Counted from the first letter of the stretch, positions 1 to 9,071 are shown. The stretch: DNA of 64,000 bases from CBDIHP01 sp965279195 (GCA_965279195.1 CBDIHP010000041.1:186001-250000), one strand, 5' to 3'. Numbers and translations are program-made. The notes: a model not told the origin generated them from the letters alone.

Positions 1-1
1 C

Positions 2-979
2 GAGCCCCGGCCGTACTTCCCGCAGTTCCTGTTCGTGCAGCCGAACTTCGAGATCATCGCCTATCGACAGGGGCTCACACCCTCACATATCGGCCAGTTG
101 AGCCGATTCACGCGCTGGACGAAGGTCGGCGGGGCCCTGGAACTCAAGCTCACGGCCGAGTCGGTCTATCGCGGGCTCGAAGGCGGCATGACCACCGACG
201 CCATGCTCGACCGCCTCGGCCGCCACAGCTCCCGGGCGCTACCGAACTCCGTGGCCGACTCGCTCCGCACCTGGGCCGGCCGCCGCGAGCGGATCACCTA
301 CTACGCCTCCGCCACCCTGATCGAGTTCGCCACCACCGCCGAACTCGAGGCCGCGCTCGCCTCCTGGCCCAGCGGCTCCGCCGCACCGGTCCGCGTCTCC
401 GACCGTCTCCTGCTGGTCGAGGACGAGTCGGCGATCCCCTTCCACCGCTTCCGGATGGTCGGGGCCCGAGACTACCGCCGGCCGGCCGAGGCCTGCGTCG
501 ACGTCGAGGACGACGGCGTAACCCTGGCACTCGACCTCGGCCGCTCCGACCTGCTCGTCGACGCCGAACTCGCCCGCTTCGCCGACGAGGCCGAGATCGA
601 GACCGACCCCCGCGGCGAGCCGACCCCCCAGCGCAAGTTCCTGGTCACCCGCGAGTCCCTCGAACGCGGCCTCGATCGCGGCCTGACCCCGCAGCAGCTC
701 GACCGCTGGTTCCAGCAGAGGGCAGGGCAGTCGCTCCCCGCCTCGGTCAAGCTCCTGCTCCACGCCGCAGGCCCCACGCCGGAGCCTCTCAAGGAGAAAA
801 AACTCGTCGTGATCCAGGTCCCCTCTTCGGACCTTCTGGATGGCCTGTATCAACATCCCCGCACGCGAGAATATCTCTCCGAACGCCTCGGCCCAACCGC
901 CGCCGTCGTCGCCGAGCCGCTCATACCGTCGCTCCGCCGGGCCCTCGAAGACCTGGGCCTCCAGTGGATCTCCGAGTAG
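2..979 (+). CDS. Helicase-associated C-terminal domain protein (5' partial)
   Basis: The frame is open from base 2, so the gene begins before the window; the GTG at 35 is an internal valine codon. The visible 325 residues resemble the helicase C-terminal/XPB-like 'helicase-associated domain' family: the stretch around 'FVQPNFEIIAY' followed by 'RFTRW' and 'ELKLTAESVYRGLEGGM' is the characteristic block. The remaining sequence alternates helix-rich segments with no P-loop, so any ATPase motor would lie upstream or in another protein. The gene faces argS, with a perfect hairpin overlapping its stop codon. Function beyond a probable DNA-binding or helicase accessory role cannot be stated. Family assignment is from motif memory only. 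Confidence 0.6.
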   Translation, partial: EPRPYFPQFLFVQPNFEIIAYRQGLTPSHIGQLSRFTRWTKVGGALELKLTAESVYRGLEGGMTTDAMLDRLGRHSSRALPNSVADSLRTWAGRRERITYYASATLIEFATTAELEAALASWPSGSAAPVRVSDRLLLVEDESAIPFHRFRMVGARDYRRPAEACVDVEDDGVTLALDLGRSDLLVDAELARFADEAEIETDPRGEPTPQRKFLVTRESLERGLDRGLTPQQLDRWFQQRAGQSLPASVKLLLHAAGPTPEPLKEKKLVVIQVPSSDLLDGLYQHPRTREYLSERLGPTAAVVAEPLIPSLRRALEDLGLQWISE

Positions 980-1003
980 GGTACGCTGCGACGCGTACCC
1001 TAC
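976..1003. terminator. Hairpin between convergent genes
   Basis: A perfect 11-bp stem (976-986 with 993-1003) closes a 6-base loop and overlaps the stop codon of the upstream gene. There is no T-run on either side, so it is probably a bidirectional or Rho-assisted terminator for the helicase-associated gene and for argS, whose stop is 63 bases further on. Confidence 0.5.
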
Positions 1004-1065
1004 GATTCCGCAGACATGAGTGAGGTGGACGCGGACGGGGCGTCCGCGTAGCACAATACCCTACG

Positions 1066-2979
1066 TCACATCCGTTCGACGACGTTGATGCCCAGCATCT
1101 CCAGCCCGGCGGCGAGGGTGCGGCCCGTTAGGTCGCAGAGGGCGAGGCGGCTGTTCTTGACCTCCTCGCTCTCGGCCCGCAGGACGGGGCACTCGTCGTA
1201 GAAGGTGCTCAGTTTGTTGGCGAGGTCGAAGAGGTAATCGGTCAGGACATTCGGCTTGAGTTCGGCCGCGGCCATCTCGACGACCTCCGGGAACCGCAGG
1301 ATCTGCAGCCCCATCGCGCGTTCGGACGGGCTGTCGAGGCGGATCTCCGCACCGGCGGCCCGGATGGCCTCGGGGGTGGTCTCGCCCTTGCGGAAGATGT
1401 TCTGGATCCGGGCGTAGGCGTACTGGAGGTAGGCCCCCGAGTTGCCGTTCACGGCCATCATCTTCTTCCAGTCGAAGACGTAGTCGCTCAGCCGGTTCTG
1501 CGACAGATCCGCATACTTGATGGCGCCGAGCCCGACCGCCTCGCTGATCTGCTTGCGGGTCTCCTCCGGCAGGTGAGAGCTGTTCTCATCAACAACCTTG
1601 CGCGCCTCGGCGATGGCCTCGTCGAGCAGGGATTCCAAGCCCACCACGTCGCCGTCGCGGGTCTTGAACGGCTTGCGGTCGTTGCCCAGGATCGTGCCGA
1701 AGGCGACGTGCTCCAGCCGCATCGCGGCGTGGCCCCACTTCTTCGCGACCTCGAAGAGTTGCTTGAAGTGGTCCCCCTGGCGATGGTCCACGACGTAGAG
1801 GATCAGGTCGGGGTTCCAGGTGTTCTCGCGATAGAGGATCGTCGCCAGGTCGGTGGTGGCGTAGTTGTACGCACCGTCCCGCTTGCGGACGATGAACGGG
1901 GCCTTCGACGCCTCGGTGAAGATCACCAGGGCCCCGTCGCTCTGCGTCGCCAGGCCCTTCGACTCCAGCTCGTCGACCACATCCTTGAGCATGGGATCAT
2001 AGAAGCTCTCGCCCAGCTCGACGTCGAACCTCACTCCGAGCCGCTTGTAGATCTCGTGGAGCGCCTCGAGGCAATTGGGCATGAACTGCGACCAGAGCGC
2101 GCGGTTCTCGGCATTCCCCGCGTGCAGGCCGACCGTCTCGCCCCGCGCCGCGTTGGCGACGACCTTCGACGCGGCCATCGCCTCGCGGAGATCGGCGATC
2201 CGGCCGTTCGGCCCGGCGGGGATCTTCGCGAGCAGGGCCGCGACTTCCTTCGCCTTCTCGGCGTCGTCCGGCGTCGAGAGCTTCTCAAGCAGCGCCTCGG
2301 CCTCGGCCGCCTTTCCCTCGTCGGCGAGCTTGAACACCTTCCCGAACGTCGATTCGATCGTCTCTCCGACCTTGATCTTCCCGGCCACCGTCCGGTACAG
2401 CCGCGACAGCTCGCCGACCGGGTCGGCGTCGTACGCGGCATCGTCGCGGAACGACTTCCAGCCGTGGAGGATCATCCCGAACTGGGCACCCCAGTCGCCC
2501 AGGTGATTGTCCCGGACGACCTTGTGCCCCAGGGCCGCGTACATCCGGGCCAGGCACTCGCCGATCACCGTCGACCGGATGTGGCCGACGTGCATGGGCT
2601 TGGCGACGTTCGGCGACGAATAATCGATCACCACCGTCTTCGGCTCGGCCGGCGGCTCGATCCCCAGCGTCGGGTCATCCAGACGCGCGGCCAGGGCCTT
2701 CGACAGCCACTCATCGCGGATCCGGACGTTCAGGAACCCCGCCCCGGCGATCTCGGGCGTGCCGGCCAGCGGCTCCAGCTCGACCGCGTCGGCGACGCGC
2801 TGGGCCACCTCGCGCGGATTGGCCTTGCGGGCCTTCGCGATGGGCATACAGCCGTTGGCCTGGTAGTCGCCGAACTTGGCGTCGGTGCTCGGCCGCACCG
2901 CGGCGGCGAAGGCGAGGGGATCGCCCCCCTCGGGCGTCGCGGCGGCGAACGCCCGCCGCAGTTGATCGAGGATCGTCAT
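1066..2979 (-). CDS. argS: Arginyl-tRNA synthetase
   Basis: Charges tRNA-Arg with arginine in the cytoplasm (class I synthetase). The 637-residue protein starts MTILDQ at 2979. It has the N-terminal Arg-tRNA-synthetase domain ('KFGDYQANG', residues about 35-43) and the class I signature 'SSPNVAKPMHVGHIRST' with HVGH at residues 130-133, then 'DNHLGDWGAQFG'. The C-terminus is the helical anticodon-binding domain ('AYLQYAYARIQNI' region, then 'YDECPVL'). A KMSK motif is not obvious, as is usual for ArgS. An insertion rich in Lys/Glu/Ala follows residue 190. The frame stays open far upstream, but that extension only overlaps rsfS antisense to codon logic and was rejected. rsfS lies 137 bases upstream on the same strand. 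Confidence 0.97.
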   Translation of the reverse strand: MTILDQLRRAFAAATPEGGDPLAFAAAVRPSTDAKFGDYQANGCMPIAKARKANPREVAQRVADAVELEPLAGTPEIAGAGFLNVRIRDEWLSKALAARLDDPTLGIEPPAEPKTVVIDYSSPNVAKPMHVGHIRSTVIGECLARMYAALGHKVVRDNHLGDWGAQFGMILHGWKSFRDDAAYDADPVGELSRLYRTVAGKIKVGETIESTFGKVFKLADEGKAAEAEALLEKLSTPDDAEKAKEVAALLAKIPAGPNGRIADLREAMAASKVVANAARGETVGLHAGNAENRALWSQFMPNCLEALHEIYKRLGVRFDVELGESFYDPMLKDVVDELESKGLATQSDGALVIFTEASKAPFIVRKRDGAYNYATTDLATILYRENTWNPDLILYVVDHRQGDHFKQLFEVAKKWGHAAMRLEHVAFGTILGNDRKPFKTRDGDVVGLESLLDEAIAEARKVVDENSSHLPEETRKQISEAVGLGAIKYADLSQNRLSDYVFDWKKMMAVNGNSGAYLQYAYARIQNIFRKGETTPEAIRAAGAEIRLDSPSERAMGLQILRFPEVVEMAAAELKPNVLTDYLFDLANKLSTFYDECPVLRAESEEVKNSRLALCDLTGRTLAAGLEMLGINVVERM

Positions 2980-3116
2980 GGGGATGGTCCGGCGCGAGAT
3001 GGAGGATGAGAGATGGTTGATGGATGATCGGCCGGTCGGGAAACGCGAAGAGGAAAACCGCGCGGACGCGGCTTTCCTCGACGACGCTCCATCGGCCATC
3101 ACCCACCCGTCGGGCG

Positions 3117-3656
3117 TTATTCTTCGGGAGGCGGCATCCGCTTGAGGCGTTCCTCGTCGCGCCACTCGATCTGGTCGGCGTCGCCCCAGATTTCTTCGAG
3201 GGAGTAGTAGGTGCGGGCGTCCTCGGCGAAGACGTGGACGACGAAGTCGCCGTAGTCGATGAGGATCCAGCGCCCCTCTTCCTCGCCCTCCATGCCCAGC
3301 TTCTTCTCGCCGAGTTTCTTCATGTCGGCGTCGATCTCGTAGGCGATGGCGACGGCCTGCCTGCGAGACGCCGCGCTGGCGATCACGAAGAAGTCGAGCA
3401 GCGGGGTGGCCTTGCGGAGGTCGAGCACCAGGATGTTCTTCGCCCGGTTGTCGTCGGCGATCCGGGCGCAGATCTTGGCGTGTTCGAGGCACGACTCCAC
3501 CCGCCCCGGATTGGTCCGGGAGGCGGCGTGATGGGGCACATCGTCCTGCGGCAGCATGCGTGCGGCGGCCCGCTGCCGAGCGGTCGTCGGCGGGGACGGT
3601 TCGGTCGGGGCGGGGCCCGAGGGGGTCGCGATCGGGTCGTCGGTCAGTTCGGCCAT
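3117..3656 (-). CDS. rsfS: Ribosomal silencing factor RsfS (Iojap/YbeB family)
   Basis: RsfS binds ribosomal protein uL14 and blocks joining of the ribosomal subunits when nutrients are short. The conserved domain occupies about residues 55-170: 'DNRAKNILVLDLR', 'DFFVIASAASRRQ', 'GRWILIDYGDFVVHVF' and 'YYSLEEIWGDA' are all typical. About 50 N-terminal residues are Pro/Ala/Thr-rich and probably disordered, making this protein (179 residues) longer than the usual 110-130. It is transcribed with argS, located 137 bases downstream. The start is the ATG at 3656; an internal start nearer the domain is possible. Confidence 0.93.
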   Translation of the reverse strand: MAELTDDPIATPSGPAPTEPSPPTTARQRAAARMLPQDDVPHHAASRTNPGRVESCLEHAKICARIADDNRAKNILVLDLRKATPLLDFFVIASAASRRQAVAIAYEIDADMKKLGEKKLGMEGEEEGRWILIDYGDFVVHVFAEDARTYYSLEEIWGDADQIEWRDEERLKRMPPPEE

Positions 3657-3885
3657 GGGCGTATCCGTCAGTCAGGCGGGGTCGGGACTCGTCCCTCGAA
3701 GGGAACCCCGCGCCGTTGCGATGGTCCGGGAGAGCGATCGCGGACGGCATCCCTCCGCGAAATCCAAAACGGCCGCGTCGCCCCGTGACCTGCTCGGACA
3801 CGCGATCAACCGGCCGGGTTCATCATTCCAGTGTACACAACCGCAACCCCGATGCCTATCGTCGCGGAACCGTCGGCCGGAGATC

Positions 3886-4386
3886 TCAGGCCGGCGGGTG
3901 CTTGGCCATGAAGAGGGCGAGCAAGACCCCGAAGCCGATCACGTGCAGGACCACGATCAACAGCCCCACTCCGTAGATCGTCTGCATCCCGTCGTCGGGC
4001 CGCTTGACGTGCAGGATCTGATTCGCGATCACCGAGCAGACCCAGTTCCAGTGCAGCATCACGTGAACCGCCACCACCAGCCCGAAGGCGCACAGAACCC
4101 CGAACTGGAAGTCGTTCCACTGATTGAAGTCCCAGCCCCAGAGCGTCCAGCCCGCCGCCATCGTCGGCGCGGGGAAGACGATCTTGAGCATCGCCACCAC
4201 CCAGCCCAGCACCATCAGGACGACGAGCAGGAACAGGTCGAGCCAGAAGTTGATCACCGACATCGACCACCCGCGCCTCGGCTGCGACGGCATCTTGCCC
4301 GCCTTCCTCGCCCGACCGTCGGCCTCGACGTCCGCGTCGCCCACCGCCAGGACACCCACCTCGGTCTCGTCGGCACTCATCGCCAT
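3886..4386 (-). CDS. DUF4405-type integral membrane protein
   Basis: This 166-residue protein has a charged N-terminus of about 40 residues followed by three hydrophobic segments (about 42-72, 92-118 and 138-162). The motif 'HVMLHWNW' in the second segment is what I associate with the DUF4405 family, where membrane-embedded histidines suggest cytochrome-b-like haem ligation; further His residues are 'LHVKR' and 'VLHVIG'. It lies 67 bases downstream of the aldehyde:ferredoxin oxidoreductase gene on the same strand, so it could be part of that transcript and act as a membrane electron carrier, but this is only inference from position. An alternative is a stand-alone membrane protein of unknown role. 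Confidence 0.6.
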   Translation of the reverse strand: MAMSADETEVGVLAVGDADVEADGRARKAGKMPSQPRRGWSMSVINFWLDLFLLVVLMVLGWVVAMLKIVFPAPTMAAGWTLWGWDFNQWNDFQFGVLCAFGLVVAVHVMLHWNWVCSVIANQILHVKRPDDGMQTIYGVGLLIVVLHVIGFGVLLALFMAKHPPA

Positions 4387-4453
4387 TCTCTCAAGGGACC
4401 CCGGGCCGACCGCGGATCTCCGCGTGACCCTCCAGTAGTATATTGCCGCAGAG

Positions 4454-6298
4454 TCAACTAAAAGACCAGGGGGATTCCGATGCGTGTTCCGGAGTCAGGT
4501 CGGCCAATCGTTCTTCCGGGATGAGCCCCTCGGCCGACCAGCCCCGCTCGCGGTAGTAGGCCTGGATCATCCGGTCGAGCCGCTCCCTCGACAGCACCGT
4601 CGATCCCGGATCATCCGGCCCATCCGCCAGGAGCCGACCCGGCAGGGTGTCCTCCGCCCGGGTCCACCCCTCGCGGATGTTAAGCCGTTTCCGGGCGTTC
4701 ACGATCCTCCGGGCGGTCTCCCTCAACTCGCCCGCCGTCACATCCCAGCCCGTCACCGCCCGGAGGATCTCGGCCGACTCCTCGTGGAAGTCGCGGAAGA
4801 CCCCCCGCACGAACTTGCAGAGGATCAGCGAATCCATCAGGGCCGCCCGATCCTCCGTCTCGATCGCCCGCCTCGCGGATTCTTCCCCGCCCCGCCGCCG
4901 ATCAACCTCCCCCGAGAAGTCCGCCTCGTACGCCCCCGAGCGATTGTGATCCGCCCCGCGCGTGCCAACCGCAAGCCCTAGCGCCATGGTTTGCAAGGCC
5001 CGAGGGTCATAACCGGGCATCTCCAGCCCCTTGACGTGCGGCGCGATCGTCGGAGCTTCCCCCCCGATCCGCCCCGCCGCCGCCCGGCTACCCATCGCGA
5101 ACAGCTCGCCGATCCCCTCGCGATCCGGGATCAGCCGAATCGCCTCCAGCAACCCGGCACCGTCGCCGAACCGGAGCGGGCCGCCATCGATCCAGCCCCG
5201 CTCCGCGCACTCCATCAGGAAGGCCGCCGTCGCCCCGGTCGAGATGGTGTCCAGACCCAGCTCGTCGCACAGGGCCGACGCCTCGACCACCAGCTCCGGG
5301 TCCGAGATCCCGCAGAGCGGACCGAGCGCGAACAGCGACTCGTACTCCATCCGGACCCCTATGCCCTTCTTTTGCGCGAAGATATGTTCGCAACCGATCG
5401 TGCACGACGCGCAGCTCGCCTTCGCCACCCGCTCCGTCGGCCCCAGGCTCGGCGCCACCAGCTGCTCGACCTCGGCGAACCGTCCCGATTGAAAGTTGCG
5501 AGTCGGCAACGCATCGAAACGATTGAAAACCAGCAAGTTCGCAACCGTACCGACCTCGCGATACTTCTCCGTCGCTGGCCCGAAGGATCGTTCCGAGAGG
5601 TCCTTCGCCAGCTCGACCGTCCTCGCCGGGTCGGCCACCTCGACCCGCCGGTCCCCCCGCACGGCGATGGCCTTGATGTTCTTCGAGCCGAGCAGGGCCC
5701 CCAGCCCGCCCCGGCCCGCGTGGCGGCCGTCGTGGCTGATGTTCGCGAACGGGACCAGACGCTCCCCGGCCGGTCCGATGCACAGAACTTGCCAGTCCTT
5801 GCCGATTCGCGAACGGAGCTGATCCTCGAACGACCGCGCCGGCAGCCCCCAGCCCGACCCAGCGGGCTCGACCCGCAAATTGGCTTTGTTCCCGCAGTTT
5901 CCGTCCAGGAGCAAGATCGAAGGCGAGTCGAACCGCCCCGACACCCGGATCGCGTCCACCCCCGCCCGCTTCGCCGCGATGGCGAAATGCGACGACGACA
6001 GGGCGTCGCACACCCGACCCGTCAGCGGCCCGAACCCCACCACCGCGAACTTCGCCGACGTCGTCAGCGGCGTCCCCACCAGCGGGCTGAGCGCGATCAC
6101 CAGGCAGGCCGACTCGCTCAATGGCTCGCGGCCCGTCCCGACCGGCGAGCCCGATGCCAGCAACGCCGTGCCCAGCCCGACGCCGCCGAGATAGGAGCGC
6201 AGCAGGCGATCCGGCAGCGGCACGAGCCGCGACTCGGCCTCGCCACCCCGCGCGACGATGTCCAGAAACTGCCCGTGGTAGCCCGGCGTCCCGCCCAT
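4454..6298 (-). CDS. Tungsten/molybdenum aldehyde:ferredoxin oxidoreductase
   Basis: Members of this family oxidise aldehydes to carboxylic acids with a bis-pterin W or Mo centre and a [4Fe-4S] cluster, passing electrons to ferredoxin. The 614-residue length fits. Cluster ligands are visible as C296-x2-C299-x3-C303 ('CASCTIGC') and a distant C494 ('LILCKF'), the same spacing as the Pyrococcus enzyme. The N-terminal pterin-binding domain shows 'YLGGVGLG', 'TSAKFAVVGFGPLTGR' and 'HAGRGGLGALLGSKNIKAI'. No signal peptide is seen, so it should be cytoplasmic. A MoaD-like gene ends 6 bases upstream, the usual pairing, and Mo-cofactor genes follow within 5 kb. Which aldehyde and which metal are used cannot be read from the sequence. 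Confidence 0.93.
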   Translation of the reverse strand: MGGTPGYHGQFLDIVARGGEAESRLVPLPDRLLRSYLGGVGLGTALLASGSPVGTGREPLSESACLVIALSPLVGTPLTTSAKFAVVGFGPLTGRVCDALSSSHFAIAAKRAGVDAIRVSGRFDSPSILLLDGNCGNKANLRVEPAGSGWGLPARSFEDQLRSRIGKDWQVLCIGPAGERLVPFANISHDGRHAGRGGLGALLGSKNIKAIAVRGDRRVEVADPARTVELAKDLSERSFGPATEKYREVGTVANLLVFNRFDALPTRNFQSGRFAEVEQLVAPSLGPTERVAKASCASCTIGCEHIFAQKKGIGVRMEYESLFALGPLCGISDPELVVEASALCDELGLDTISTGATAAFLMECAERGWIDGGPLRFGDGAGLLEAIRLIPDREGIGELFAMGSRAAAGRIGGEAPTIAPHVKGLEMPGYDPRALQTMALGLAVGTRGADHNRSGAYEADFSGEVDRRRGGEESARRAIETEDRAALMDSLILCKFVRGVFRDFHEESAEILRAVTGWDVTAGELRETARRIVNARKRLNIREGWTRAEDTLPGRLLADGPDDPGSTVLSRERLDRMIQAYYRERGWSAEGLIPEERLADLTPEHASESPWSFS

Positions 6299-6304
6299 CT
6301 CGGT

Positions 6305-6571
6305 TCAACCCCCGGCATCGGCCGCGATCAGCATCAGGGAATCCCCCTCGTCGAGCGATTGGGTTTGTTCCCCCAGAAAAATTTCGCCGTTCCGGCAGAC
6401 GCGGTACGCCGACCCGACCTGCCCGCCCGGCGAGACGATCCCGGCGAGCCCCGGGACCTCCTCAAGTGAACGAATGAGGGCGTCAGCGACCGTCCCCGCC
6501 TCGACCTCGACCCCTGCCCGGCCGGCCCGCATCCGAGGCACACCGAAGAACTCGACCGTGACCCTCGGCAT
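6305..6571 (-). CDS. MoaD/ThiS-family sulfur carrier
   Basis: This 88-residue beta-grasp protein ends in the Gly-Gly pair ('ADAGG') that is adenylated and thiocarboxylated when MoaD donates sulfur for molybdopterin. It begins 'MPRVTVEFFGVPRMRAG', typical of the MoaD-like proteins encoded beside aldehyde:ferredoxin oxidoreductases. Only 6 bases separate its stop from the oxidoreductase start, so the two are almost certainly co-transcribed. It may serve a dedicated W-pterin pathway or general molybdopterin synthesis; no partner MoaE is present in the window. Confidence 0.85.
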   Translation of the reverse strand: MPRVTVEFFGVPRMRAGRAGVEVEAGTVADALIRSLEEVPGLAGIVSPGGQVGSAYRVCRNGEIFLGEQTQSLDEGDSLMLIAADAGG

Positions 6572-6738
6572 CCGAACGTCCCCTCGCCCGTCAGAATCGT
6601 CGCAAGCCGCAAAGGCTCATCATGCTGGCGGGTTTCCGCAGACTTTTCCACTCGCCCCCCGCCGCGTGCGTCCCATAGTAACACTTCGAAGGGCAGCGGT
6701 GGTCGTCGGACCGCCCCCCGATTCCCGGCACCTGGGAT

Positions 6739-7113
6739 GTGAACCGAAAAATGTGTCCCGAACCGAACCGATCCCGGGAAGGCGACCCGCCGGAGATCGC
6801 CGACCCCTCCGCCGACCTCCGGGCCTGGACCCACCAGCGAGAGCAGATCGACGAGTGGCGCGCCGTCCAGACCCGCAACCGCCTCGGCGCACGGGGCTGG
6901 CTTCTGAGCTGGTCGCGCGAGACCTCCAAACGCTGGGCCGCACGGCTCAGCCGGCCCGAGTTCCCCCGCACCATCCTCCGCACCGGCCGCGACCGCATCG
7001 AGGCCATCGACCGGGCCATCCGCGCCTCGACCCGGCTCCTCGAAGCCCGGTCCAAGCTCGCCCCGACCAACCGCATCGCGCCTCTCCCGGACGACCCGGG
7101 CGAGCTAGACTGA
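6739..7113 (+). CDS. Hypothetical protein, first gene of an unrecognised three-gene cluster
   Basis: A 124-residue basic protein of no family I recognise. The body (residues about 25-110) is predicted mostly helical, with regularly spaced Trp and Arg ('AWTHQREQIDEWRAVQTRNR', 'LLSWSRETSKRWAARL', 'DRIEAIDRAIRAS'). The frame opens with GTG at 6739 and an ATG follows at 6751; neither has a strong ribosome-binding site, so the start is uncertain. It is divergent from the moaD-like gene (165 bases between them) and 43 bases upstream of the next gene, so the three + strand genes form a likely operon. No membrane segment or signal is seen. Confidence 0.55.
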   Translation: MNRKMCPEPNRSREGDPPEIADPSADLRAWTHQREQIDEWRAVQTRNRLGARGWLLSWSRETSKRWAARLSRPEFPRTILRTGRDRIEAIDRAIRASTRLLEARSKLAPTNRIAPLPDDPGELD

Positions 7114-7156
7114 AACCCACGACGGGATCCCGCTCCATCGAGACGGAATCCCCAAG

Positions 7157-8260
7157 ATGAACCTCAATCCGAAGTCGCATCCGTCGTTCCAGAACCACCG
7201 CCTGCTCAACAGCCCGCCCGCGCCGCGAACCGGCCAGTTCGACGCGGCCGTCGCCGACCTCCGCCGCCTCAAGGATGACCTCCAGGGCCAGGTCCGCCGG
7301 GGCGAGACGACTCTCCGGATGGCCCGCGAAGCCTACCGGGCCCAGGTCGAATCCGCCCGAAACCGGATCCAGGCCGACGCCACCGGCCAGCTCCGGCAGG
7401 AGCACCCGCTCGCCAGCCGGCTCCGATGCGCCCTGCTGCAAAGCCAGCAGGACACGGCCACGCCGAGCCTGGAGACCCTCCAGCGTGAGACGAATCGGCT
7501 GCTCAAGCTGAACCTCGTCGAGCAGCAGATCCTCGCCCGCCAGCGGGAATTCGAGGCGAAGACCCACGTCCGGACCTCCCCCGCCGCCCCGCCGGCCCCG
7601 ACCGTCGACAGCCTGATCCTGTTCCATCAACAGGCGAAAGTTCAAAAGGATGAGGCCGCGACCGAGTGGGCAAGGCGGCAGCTCGACGTCATCCGACCCC
7701 AGGTCGTCTCGGCCCAGTCGCTGGAGCAGATCGACCGCGCCACCGAGCAGGCCGATCGGCCCAACCCCCGGATCATCGACCGCTACATCCGGGCCCTCGA
7801 ACCCGCCGACGCCGCCGAGCGCGAGCGGTTCGTCTCCGAAGCCCTCGCCTCGGCCGACCCCGACGCCTGCATCGTCGCCTACCTGATGGCCCGAGATGTT
7901 GAGGACGGCCACCGCGTGCGCTGGGTCCGCCAGCTCGCCGACGGGCTCGACCGCTTCCCGACCGAGGCCATCGAGGCCCTCTGCAAGATCGAGGACCAGG
8001 AACGCGAGCGGCGCGGGTCGGCCATCGACGGCGAGGTGCAGGACGTGCTCCGCGACCTCTCTCACGACAACGGCCTGCCCGACTCGCTTGCCCCCAGCCC
8101 CGAGCACATGGAGCACCAGTCGCGGATCGCCGCCCGGCCGCTCGCCCAGCCCGGCGAATCCATCGGCCTCGCGGTCAACCGCCGGGGTTCCGGGATGCAT
8201 CCGCTGCCCGCCGCGACCAAGGACGATCCCTCGCTGGGGCAGGGGGTGGTCCATGACTGA
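7157..8260 (+). CDS. Hypothetical coiled-coil protein, second gene of the cluster
   Basis: This 367-residue protein is not recognised. Residues about 25-140 are charged and helical with heptad-like spacing ('LRRLKDDLQGQVRRGETTL', 'LETLQRETNRLLKLNLVEQ'), suggesting a coiled coil. A middle helical region follows ('EWARRQLDVIRPQVVSAQ', 'RIIDRYIRALEP'), and the tail is loosely structured. There is no signal peptide, membrane segment or nucleotide-binding motif. Its last 8 bases overlap the start of the next gene (ATGACTGA), which indicates translational coupling. A structural or scaffold role is possible but unsupported. Confidence 0.65.
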   Translation: MNLNPKSHPSFQNHRLLNSPPAPRTGQFDAAVADLRRLKDDLQGQVRRGETTLRMAREAYRAQVESARNRIQADATGQLRQEHPLASRLRCALLQSQQDTATPSLETLQRETNRLLKLNLVEQQILARQREFEAKTHVRTSPAAPPAPTVDSLILFHQQAKVQKDEAATEWARRQLDVIRPQVVSAQSLEQIDRATEQADRPNPRIIDRYIRALEPADAAERERFVSEALASADPDACIVAYLMARDVEDGHRVRWVRQLADGLDRFPTEAIEALCKIEDQERERRGSAIDGEVQDVLRDLSHDNGLPDSLAPSPEHMEHQSRIAARPLAQPGESIGLAVNRRGSGMHPLPAATKDDPSLGQGVVHD

Positions 8261-9065
8261 CCTCCGATCCGCATTCGCCGTCCTTCCGCCGATCTCGGAG
8301 GTGCAGGCCCGGATCATCGAGCGGATCCTCCACGCCTCGATCGCCTGGCAGACCATCGCCCAGCTCGAACGGGCCACCCGTCTCGACCAGGAGACGATGC
8401 TCGATGCGCTGGCCGATCTCGATGCGTCGGGATGGGTCGAGACCTGGGACCGCGAACCCGAGCCGGTCGTCACACTGAGCGTCGCCGGCGCGGCCGCGCT
8501 CAACGCCCGGATCGTCGAGTACGGACGGTCCCGGACGCCGCGCTGGTCGCTCGTCGGCGACCCCGAGCCGCCCGAACCCGTCGCGTCTGGGGTCTCGCAC
8601 CTCGTCCAGGGGGCCGGTTTGTCGGCGATCGCCGACCCGAAACCGGGACCGGAGGCCCTTGCGATGATCTACGAGGAGCAGGTCGCCGCGAAGGCGATCC
8701 CGGGCAAATCCCCCCGACTCGCCCGAGCGGATCGCCTGCCGTTCCCGACGATCATCCTGGGATCCAGCCTCACCCCCTGGCCCGGGCCCGGTACGTTCCT
8801 GCACGGGGTCTGCCCCGCCTGCCGATCTCAGCCACTCCGCCCCCGGACCTACTGCCTCGGCTGCGACCGCTGGGGACTCGACCACCTGCTCACGGACGAG
8901 ACCGAGCGGACCAGACCCACGCGCGGGAGGACCCACCAGGCCGAGACGCTCCGGGGCGACAAGCAGCGACGTATCGAAAAACGCCGGTCCCGCCTCCTCG
9001 GCAACCCAGCCCGCGACCGCGACCCCCGCAGCGGGGTGCACCCCGAAGCGGGGGCGACCCGTTAA
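8253..9065 (+). CDS. Winged-helix plus zinc-ribbon protein, third gene of the cluster
   Basis: The 270-residue product starts at ATG 8253, overlapping the previous stop. Residues about 15-80 fit a winged helix ('IIERILHASIAWQTIAQLE', 'DQETMLDALADLDASGWVE', then a beta-wing 'EPVVTLSVAGAAAL'), as in small transcription regulators. Near residue 190 two Cys pairs, 'CPACRSQ' and 'YCLGC', form a likely zinc ribbon. The C-terminus is Arg-rich ('RGDKQRRIEKRRSRLLG'), consistent with nucleic-acid binding. Together this suggests a DNA- or RNA-binding protein acting with the two genes before it. The family is not recognised. Its stop is 15 bases from the mobA stop, with a hairpin across the junction. Confidence 0.65.
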   Translation: MTDLRSAFAVLPPISEVQARIIERILHASIAWQTIAQLERATRLDQETMLDALADLDASGWVETWDREPEPVVTLSVAGAAALNARIVEYGRSRTPRWSLVGDPEPPEPVASGVSHLVQGAGLSAIADPKPGPEALAMIYEEQVAAKAIPGKSPRLARADRLPFPTIILGSSLTPWPGPGTFLHGVCPACRSQPLRPRTYCLGCDRWGLDHLLTDETERTRPTRGRTHQAETLRGDKQRRIEKRRSRLLGNPARDRDPRSGVHPEAGATR

Positions 9066-9071
9066 GGCCGC

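Noticed and set aside
2980..3801. Long in-frame upstream extension of argS
   Set aside because: It overlaps the well-supported rsfS gene in another frame, has no synthetase similarity, and MTILDQ at 2979 matches the family start.
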